NCBI RefSeq assembly: GCF_032362555.1
Contig: NC_083533.1
Span: 5,001-69,000, forward strand
Direction: 5' to 3'
Length of the DNA: 64,000 bases
From: Amyelois transitella
Taxonomy: Eukaryota > Arthropoda > Insecta > Lepidoptera > Pyralidae
Part shown: positions 45,135 through 54,100 of the stretch, piece after piece
How the letters are laid out: every line of letters begins with the position of its first letter
Numbering within the stretch: position 1 is the stretch's first letter
Notes under the pieces: generated by a model
What the model saw: only the letters and a program-made list of their open reading frames with translations
Databases searched by the model: none
Told to the model about the DNA's origin: nothing
Translations under genes and position numbers: made by a program

Positions 45135-48100
45135 ACTGTTCGTATTTACATATATATACTAGCTGTCCCGGGAAACGTTGTTTTGCCCAAAAAATATCCT
45201 TTTTTTAACTTAAAAATTATTTTCTTTAACTTAAAAAGGGTGGACAACCCTTATCACTAAGGGGTATGAAAAATATATTCCGGCCGATTCTCAAACCTAC
45301 TCAATATGCTCACAAAATTTCATGAGAATCGGAGTACGGGAACGAACATTGTGACACGAGAATTTTATTACAGATATTATATGTTGTTTGATTTAAGATA
45401 TTACAGGATATTATATGTTGTTATGAGAAGTTTGTGTATTATTCAAGTTTTTTCCCGAATCTATTCGGCACGAAACGAATTCTCTCGTTACGTACCGATT
45501 CTTCAGTGGGAAGCTTGCACTTGGAATGAGTGCGTCATGAATCCAAGGGTGAACAGGTGTGGCAATAAGAAGGTTATCAGAAGAGCGAAGAGATCGAGCG
45601 TGGGTAGCGCTATATATATTGTATGTTTATTTTTTTCAGAAAATGCCCAAACCTCCACGAGATAATCCTGCTGGTACGGCCCAAGAAGGGGAAGACTCCG
45701 CGACAGAGGCTGGAGGAGATCTTCAACGGGCCGGTGAGACACTACTATATAATAATTCCTATCTATGTATTAACTTTGTAGGTGCAAATAACTAACATAT
45801 ACAAATTTCGGAGTGTTTAAACTTGTGTTCTGTAAGCGTAGATAATCAAACGTATTTTATACATACATACATACATAAAATCACGCCTCTTTCCCGGAGG
45901 GGTAGGCAGAGACTACCTCTTTCCACTACGTGTTTTATTGCTTTTAGATATACATTTCCTAAGGATGATAATGCAATTTTGCAATCTGTCTGTAGGTATG
46001 TACCTTAATAAATAAATAAAATAGAAATAATCTTTTCGCTAGATTTTGATAAAATTTGGTCAAAGTAATACAGCATTATAAACTAGATAGTCATAATTAA
46101 ATACCATTTAGGAAGAACGTTAAACACACACGCAATCTCCTGAATGAGAAACTTCTTTTAGTAGGTCCACGAAACGAAAATGTAAAGAAAGGCATTGGCT
46201 TGTGTACATAATAAGTGTTCAAGCACTTGTTGAACAATAGTTAAATTAACTCTTGATGAATTGAAACTGCACTTTCAACTTAAAAACATGAATTTTAATT
46301 ACGGATAATATTTGTACTAAAGACAAAAAGAGTTTTCATCAATATCCATATCAAATTATACTAAACAATAAAATATCAACTTATTGATACTAATAAACCT
46401 CAAACGTATTGTCTTATAATAACAAACATCAATTTTGCAGATTTATAGTAACAAACCAAATGATAGATCACAGTTAATGATATTCATTGCACGGCTATTG
46501 CCCAAGATGGAGTAGAGCTCCCCTCAGCAGGTCCTCAACGAGATACTTGTTAGAAAGCAGTCGTGAGGCAACCGCCTGGCGAGATATATCTGTCGCACAG
46601 AGTCTAGCACGCCTGAGCAGCGTTCCATGCTCTGTTGTAACGTCCTTAATCCATATCCAACTACACAACTTCCAGATTAAATTAAATTAAGAGTTAATGT
46701 AAATAATATACCTAATGTCTATATCTCGTACGGACGTAGACAGAGCCAACAGTCTTGAAAATACAAAATGCTGTTGGCGGAGCGATGATTATAAGCTCGA
46801 CCGCCACCAAAGGGAAGATCTTCCGCCAGGCTGGAGTGACGCCTGGGGAACCGCGCGACAGACGATGTTGTGTCGGAGGTTGTATATATGCTCCAATCCG
46901 TGAAATCTTTGCTTGCGTGATTTAGACTTTTCAATGTTTTTGACTGATGTTATTTTTCGTGTGGTATACTTGTGGGGTATAGATGTCGCCACAGGCACAA
47001 TTTAGATTCAAATAGTGTCAGCTTGCTAACCCATTAACTAAAAAAGAATTCTAACTTTATTATTATTAACTTCCCTTGATTGACTTCTACAATCTACAAG
47101 GTTTTTGCAGACCAGCATAGCAGGTTGCACGAGATGATCGTACAACTTATTCCCTTGTGATGCAATATTGTGCATAATACACTCACAGAGTGCAGAACAC
47201 GCCTGAACGTTCACTGCTCTGTGGCAGATCGTGTCCTTAATCGTACCAATACAGTACGTATTGGGCAACCCGTCCTTGCAGCTCTGATGAAGTAAACGCC
47301 ATTTCTTCACTCATAATTACCCGCCTCTGTGGTTTGTTGGACTTCGTGCTTTACTTGTTAGGTCGTGGGTTCAAATCGCGTGGAAATAATACAGAATAGA
47401 CTGGGGTCCGTGCAATAAACAAATACCTTTTTATCCCTTGCGGGGTAGACAAAGCCAATAGTCTTGAAAAAAACTGAATGGCCTAATGATGGACTTGAGA
47501 TTCTAATAGTGACACGTTGCAATAACCCAACGCCTAAAGAAGAATTTCAAGTTTATTAGCCTGCTCGTATCCCGTCGCCTTTTACGACATCCATGGGAAA
47601 GAGAGGCAGTGGTCCTATTCTTAAGAGGCCTTTGAGAACTGACTTCCGTCCGTGACCTTATTATGAGAAACTTGTCCTTTATGTGAAGTTACCGGATTGG
47701 GGTATTTGAAGATCTCCCAACAATCGGTTTGCAATCCGGCTGACTTTGACCTCACAAACGGGGTCAGGGATGTGTGCCGCGTGACGCAAGCGTGAGGAAA
47801 CATCATCAGCTGTCATCACGAGTCTACGTCATCGTATTTAATTTCATTTAGTATATGAACCGATTTATAAAAAGCAAAAGCCACTTTGACGGCCACTGTG
47901 GCGCAGCGGTAACAAGCTTGTCTGTGACACGGGAGGTCTCTGGTTCGAATCTGTGTAATTTGTCCCGTATAATTGCGGGGTAGACAGAGCCAACAGTCTT
48001 GAAAAGACTGAATGGCCACTTTCAGCTATTTGGCTTAATGATAGAACTGAGATTCAAGTAGTGACAGGTTGCTAGCCCAACGCCTAGAAAAGAATCCCAA

Positions 48101-51100
48101 GTTTGTAAGGCTATCCCTTAGTCGCCTTTTACAACATCCATGGGAAAGAGATGGAGTTGTCCAATTCTTTTTTGTATTGGTGCCGGGAACCACACGGCAC
48201 TTATATTTTGTAACTTTAAAGGTTACAATGCCCAATGTTTCAAAACAGATCACCGAGTGAACGTTACTAAGTAGGTACAATTTGAGCGCAATCGATCGTA
48301 AAGCGAAAAAGTTGTATGCACCGTTGAATGCAGGACGCGATGCAACTCTGTCACAATGCAGCTGGAAGGCTCTCTTGCGCAACGGATTTGCAGTAAAGGA
48401 ACTTGGTCGGAACCTGCAATAAAGTGATCTTAAACTAAGTTGATGCAATGAGTAACAGCAATATATTTCGGTTACTTTTGGCTTACTTCGAGGCTAACTC
48501 AATCAGTGTCATTTGTCCCGTATATATTTTGTGACGTGTGGTTCCAGGCACCAATTTAAAAAAGAATAGGACAACTCTATCTCTTTCCTATGGATGTCGT
48601 AAAAGACGAATAAGGGATAGGCTAATAAACTTGGGATTCTTCTTTTTGGCGATGGGCTGGCAATCTGTCACTATTTAAATTTCAATGCTATCGTTAAGCC
48701 AAACAGCTGAACGTGGAGTTTCAGTCTTTTCAAGAATGTTGGCTCTGTCTACCCCGCAGGGGATACAGACGTGATTATATGTATGTATGTTTTAGGTATA
48801 TATATTTTTTCTTGAGTGGCGGGAACCACACTATTTTATGATGACTCTTGACCATACCTTTTGCCAGAACGTCTTCGATTCGATCAAGGTATGTTCGTCT
48901 AGGCCTTCCCATTCCAACAGTCCCATTCACACTCTGAGCATATTTCCTAAGTCAATCTACTTTCATTCAAACTCTCGACAGAAAGCTCCTTACAAAATCA
49001 AACAAAAATTCCCATTTTTCCCAGCTGTTCGAGAAAGTTCGTGATTTACGAGGCGGCGTGGACGCGCTCCTGGCCAAGGTGTCCATCGCGTCGGGCGACG
49101 TCATGGAGAAGGGCCTCGGGCTGAGCCAGGAAGACCGCGGCAGGATCGCCGACAGTGTGGAGATCATCATCCACGCCGCGGCTACCATCAGGTACATACA
49201 TACACACCAACATGTTATCACGTTTATCTCTTGCGGGGTAAACAGAGCCAACAGTCTTGAAAAGTTCGAAAGGCCAGGTTCAGCTGCATGGCTTCATAAT
49301 GGAATGGAAATACAAATAGTGACAGGTTGCTAGCCCATCGCCTAAAAGAAGAATCCCAACTACACATTCAAATTATTTATGCTCTGATGATGACACTGGA
49401 AGAAGTAATAGAAGGCATTTCAAGGGTCAAACAATTAAAACAACCTCTACGCCTTCTCTTACTAGATCACTGTCGTTTATGTAAAGAAAATTCTGTAATT
49501 TATGTTTCTCTACTTCTACTCAGGAAGAAATAATAATTTCCAGGTTCGACGAGGAGCTGAAGAAGGCAGTCCTGATGAACGTGCGGGGGGTGAAGCTGAT
49601 GCTGGAGCTGGCGAAGCAGTGCAAGAAGTTGCAGGTAATATAGATTTAATTTGACGGCCTCTGTGGCGCAGCGGTAGTACGTTTGACTGTGACACCATCC
49701 CGGCCTGGGCATGATGAGAAAATAACTGTTTCAGATTGACCTGGGTCTTGGAAGTTTAGACCTTGTTGTACTCATATTATGCAAATAATTTTTTTTAATT
49801 TGAGATCCAAATAGTGACAGGTTGCTAGTCTATCGCCTAAAAGAAGAATCCCAAGTTTTATAAGGCTCTCTCTTAGCCGCCTTTTTTGAAATTCATGGAA
49901 AAATGGATGGAGTGGTCCTATTCTTTTTTCTATTAGTGAACCGGGAACCACACAGCACTCGCATTGTATTAATAATTCATAATGAAATGGAACGTTGCAC
50001 TCACAACCGTGTCGCGCGTTCGCAGCTGTTCGTGCACATCTCGACGGCGTACTGCCACCTGCACGAGACGCTGCTGGAGGAGAAGCCGTACCCGCCGCCC
50101 GCCGACCCGCACCAGATCATAGAGGCCATCGAGTGGATGGACGACGACACCATCAACACGCTCACTCCCAAGTATGTTCTTCTCCCTCCCGGCTTTAGTG
50201 CCGGTTGCGTTCTCACCACTCTGGAGAGGAGCCCGGGGTTTCACCAACATGGATCCTGGCTTGGGTGAGTCAGGTTTTTACACTGGGTGAGTCACGTTTT
50301 TACACTTAGTGACTCCCGTCTGACCTCCGCAACCTTTGCAGGGGAACCTAACCCGTATTGGATCGATCGTGGTTACACATACAGTTGCATGAATGTGCAG
50401 GTATTTTGACGATGTTTTCTTCACCGTAAGAGCATGTGCTTCGAAAATAGTCATTGGTACATGGCCGAGGTGGGACACTCCCAGTTATGTTATAAAATCT
50501 TTTTATATGCTACTAGCTTTATCCCACAGTTTCCCCCGCGCTAATTCATCGCCATCAATACACGCGAATTTAGATGATTTATTAGCGCCACCTACAAAAG
50601 AATACAGGGTTTTCGCAAATCCCACGGGAACTTTAGCTTTTACTGGAATGAAATGTACCCTATGTCCTTTTCTAGACTCTTAATTATATATATATGCAAA
50701 ATTTCGAAAAGATCGGTTTAGTACCTCGTAAAAATATAACATGCAAACAAATATTCGTCCGCATTTATAATACGAGTTGGAAATGAGATTTTAGATAAGG
50801 CTATAGTTGAATTGGAATCAGTATTAGCAGGAGTATTCGAAAGGAAAGACCCAAGCAAATGGTTACAATTTACAATGTAATCAAAATGTGACGTTGTGAT
50901 TATATAACTTTATCTAATACACTACAGAGCTGATTAAAGTTGAAGAAAACTCCTTCTTTTCGAATCGTGAAATTATTATTCAACCAATAGGGCTTTCAGA
51001 AGACTGACTGACTGTTGGTGATTATCTAACTGATTTTGGTCTAGCTGATAATGAACTAGCTGATGATGATCTAGCTGATGATGATCTAGCTGCTGATGAT

Positions 51101-54100
51101 TTAGCTAATGATGATCTAGCTGATGATGGTCTAACTGATGATAATTTAACTGCTGGTGATGATTCCAGGCTGCTGCACAACTTCCCGAACTCGTACGCGT
51201 TCACGAAGGCGCTGGGCGAGGCGCTGGTGGTGGAGGCCATGTCCTCCGTGCCCGCCGCCGTGCTCAGGCCCTCCATCGGTAACCTTCATTCATATAATCA
51301 CGTCTATATCCCTTGTGGGGTTGACAGAGCCAGTAGACTTGAAAAACTGATAGGCCACTAAGCGTACACTTTTTAATTTTCCCCTGAAAACCAGCTTGCC
51401 AGCAGCCCCTTACCGTGTGGTTCCCGGCACTATTACAAAAAAGAATAGGACCACTCCATCTCTTTCCCATGGATGTCGTAAAAGGCGACTAAGGGATAGG
51501 CTTATAAACTTAGGATTCCTCTTTTAGGCGATGGGCTAGCAACCTGTCACTATTTGAATCTCGGTTCTATCATTAAGCCAAATAGCTGAACGTGGCCATT
51601 CAGTCTTTTCAAGACTGTTGGCTCTGTCTACCCCGCAAGGGATATAGACGTGATCATATGTATGTATGTATGTATGAAAACCAGCGTCATGACCATGTCA
51701 CGACATAAAGCTGAGTGGAACCTTTTCGGCAGCATTTAAAAGTCAAGTTATATTTACTCGTATTTTATGCTGTAATAAATAATATCTTCCTTTCTTTCTT
51801 CAATACATGACGTGTGCTGTTCCCAGTTATCCCGATCTGGCAGGAGCCGCTCCCCGGCTGGACGGACAACATCAATGGACCCACAGGACTACTTATTGGT
51901 AAATTGTTTCTTCTTGACTATATCCTAATTTTCGTGTGTAATATACACACCACAGATTTAATCTAGAACTAGCTGTGCCCGCAACTTCGCGCGGAATAGT
52001 TATTTTGGGCATCATTGAAGCCCTCAAGGATGAATAATTTTCCCTTTATTTTTTTCACATTTTCCATTATTTCTTTTCTCCTTATAGTTGCAATGTGATG
52101 TTATATAGCCTTAAGCCTTCCCCAATAAATGGTCTATTCAACGCAAAAAGAATTCAATTCGAATCAGTAGTTCCTAAGATTAGCGCGTACAAACAAACAA
52201 ACGAACTCTTCATCTGTATAATATTAGTATAGATGAAGCCTCTAAGAAATTCGAAGCAAATAATAATTTGTTCGTCTGCAGGTGCCGGCAAAGGAGTCAT
52301 CAGGACGATGTACTGCAAGAGCAACAGCTACGCGGACTACCTGCCCGTGGACGTCTTCATCAATGGGATCATGATCCTCGTGTGGCACTACTGCGTGGAG
52401 GGGTGAGTTCTGTCTACCGTCTGTTTCAGGGCTCTGCCTATCCCCAAAATTGTGTTTTCTTCAAGCAAGTGTTACCAACCTTTTTTCATCGGAATCTGTT
52501 GTATTTTAAAATATAATTCTATTGGCATTTGGGATTTTGTCCATTTGCCAATTTGTCCCGGGGTTACGGTTATGATTCAGGAGTGAGAGAGTCAGGAAAA
52601 TACACAGTGCGACTCCTTGATGTTCGTGTCTGATAACCAGCGAATTCAGTTAGCTCAACGTTCAAGTTTCCTTACGGCTTCCTTCATCGTAAAAACATTA
52701 ATTTTGCAAAATTCTTCCTTCTCGTGTGAGTCCTGATTACATCCTCACTTATCTGGAGAGGAGCCCGGGTGTTAATAAGTCAGAGACAAGAAGCGACTCT
52801 GCCTGACCTCCGCAACTTTAACAAGGAAAGGAATCGTTGAGATCATGGTCTCACATCCAGTTATACGATTTTTCACTCATCGTTCAGCATCGGTTACCTC
52901 GTTACTCAGGAAAATGTAAATAAATAAATATAAATATATACGGGACAAATTACACTGATTGAGTTAGCCTCGAAGTAAGTTCGAGACTTGTGTTACGAGA
53001 TACTAACTCAACGATACTATATTTTATTATAAATACTTATATAGATAAACATCCAAGACCCAGGCCAATCGGAGAAAGTTCGTTTCTCATCATGCCCTGG
53101 CCGGGATTTGAACCCGGGACCCCCGATGTCACAGACAAGCACACTACCGCTGCGCCACAGAGGCCGTCAAAAATGTTTTATAGCCAAGATGAGATTTGAA
53201 CTTGTGGCACGTGTATCGCTAACTGCAATCTTTTGACCACCGACGCTCTATTTTATTATATTTTTTTTTATAAATACCCTCGAAGTAAGTTCGAGACTTG
53301 TGTTACGAGATACTAACTCAACGGTACTATATTTTATAATAAATACTTATATAGATAATCAAACAAGAACATCAGAGAAAGTTCGTTTCTCATCGTGCCC
53401 TGGCCGGGATTCGAACCCGGGACCTCCGGTGTCACAGACAAGCGCACACTGCGCCACAGAGGCCGTCAAAATTATTAGCAAGAAACATTAAATAATCATT
53501 GTTACAGTGACAAGAAGACGAACATCGTGAACTTCACGTCGTCGGCGGAGATCAAGGTGACGTGGTCGGAGATGATCGAGGCGGGCCGCGAGATCATCAT
53601 GAACAGGATGCCTCTGAACGGGGTCGCCTGGTCAGTCATTATCTATATGTGTAACACTCCTTCGTTACTGACTGACAGACAACGCGCAGACCAAAACATT
53701 AAATACACACACACACACAAACATGGTCACGTCTATATCCCTTGTGGGGTAGACAGAGCCAACAGTCTTGAAAAGACTGATCGGCCACGTTCAGCTACTT
53801 GACTTAGTGATAGAATTGAGATCCAAATAGTGACAGGTTGCTAGCCCATCGCGTAAAAAAAGAATCCCAAGTTTGTAAGCCTATCCCTTAGTCGCCTTTT
53901 ACGAAATCCATGGGAAAGAGATGGAGTGGTCCTATTCTTTTTGTATTAGTGCCTGGAACCACACGGCACGCACATTAAATTATAGAATAGAATACATTTA
54001 TTTTCAAAATTGGATACAAGGTATCACTTATTGACGTCAAATCACATAAATGTAATTACTACCGCTTCGAAAGCGCATGTGTAGAAGAAGCGGCGGAACA

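Noticed and set aside
51022..51276. 84-codon minus-strand ORF with SSA/RSS repeats
   Set aside because: It is the reverse reading of the 15-bp tandem array and reductase exon 6.
53090..53165. tRNA gene suggested by B-box GGTTCGAATCC-type sequences (also 12.1, 28.0, 47.9, 53.4 and 62.1 kb)
   Set aside because: These are heads of the tRNA-derived SINE; no cloverleaf acceptor stem can be paired.
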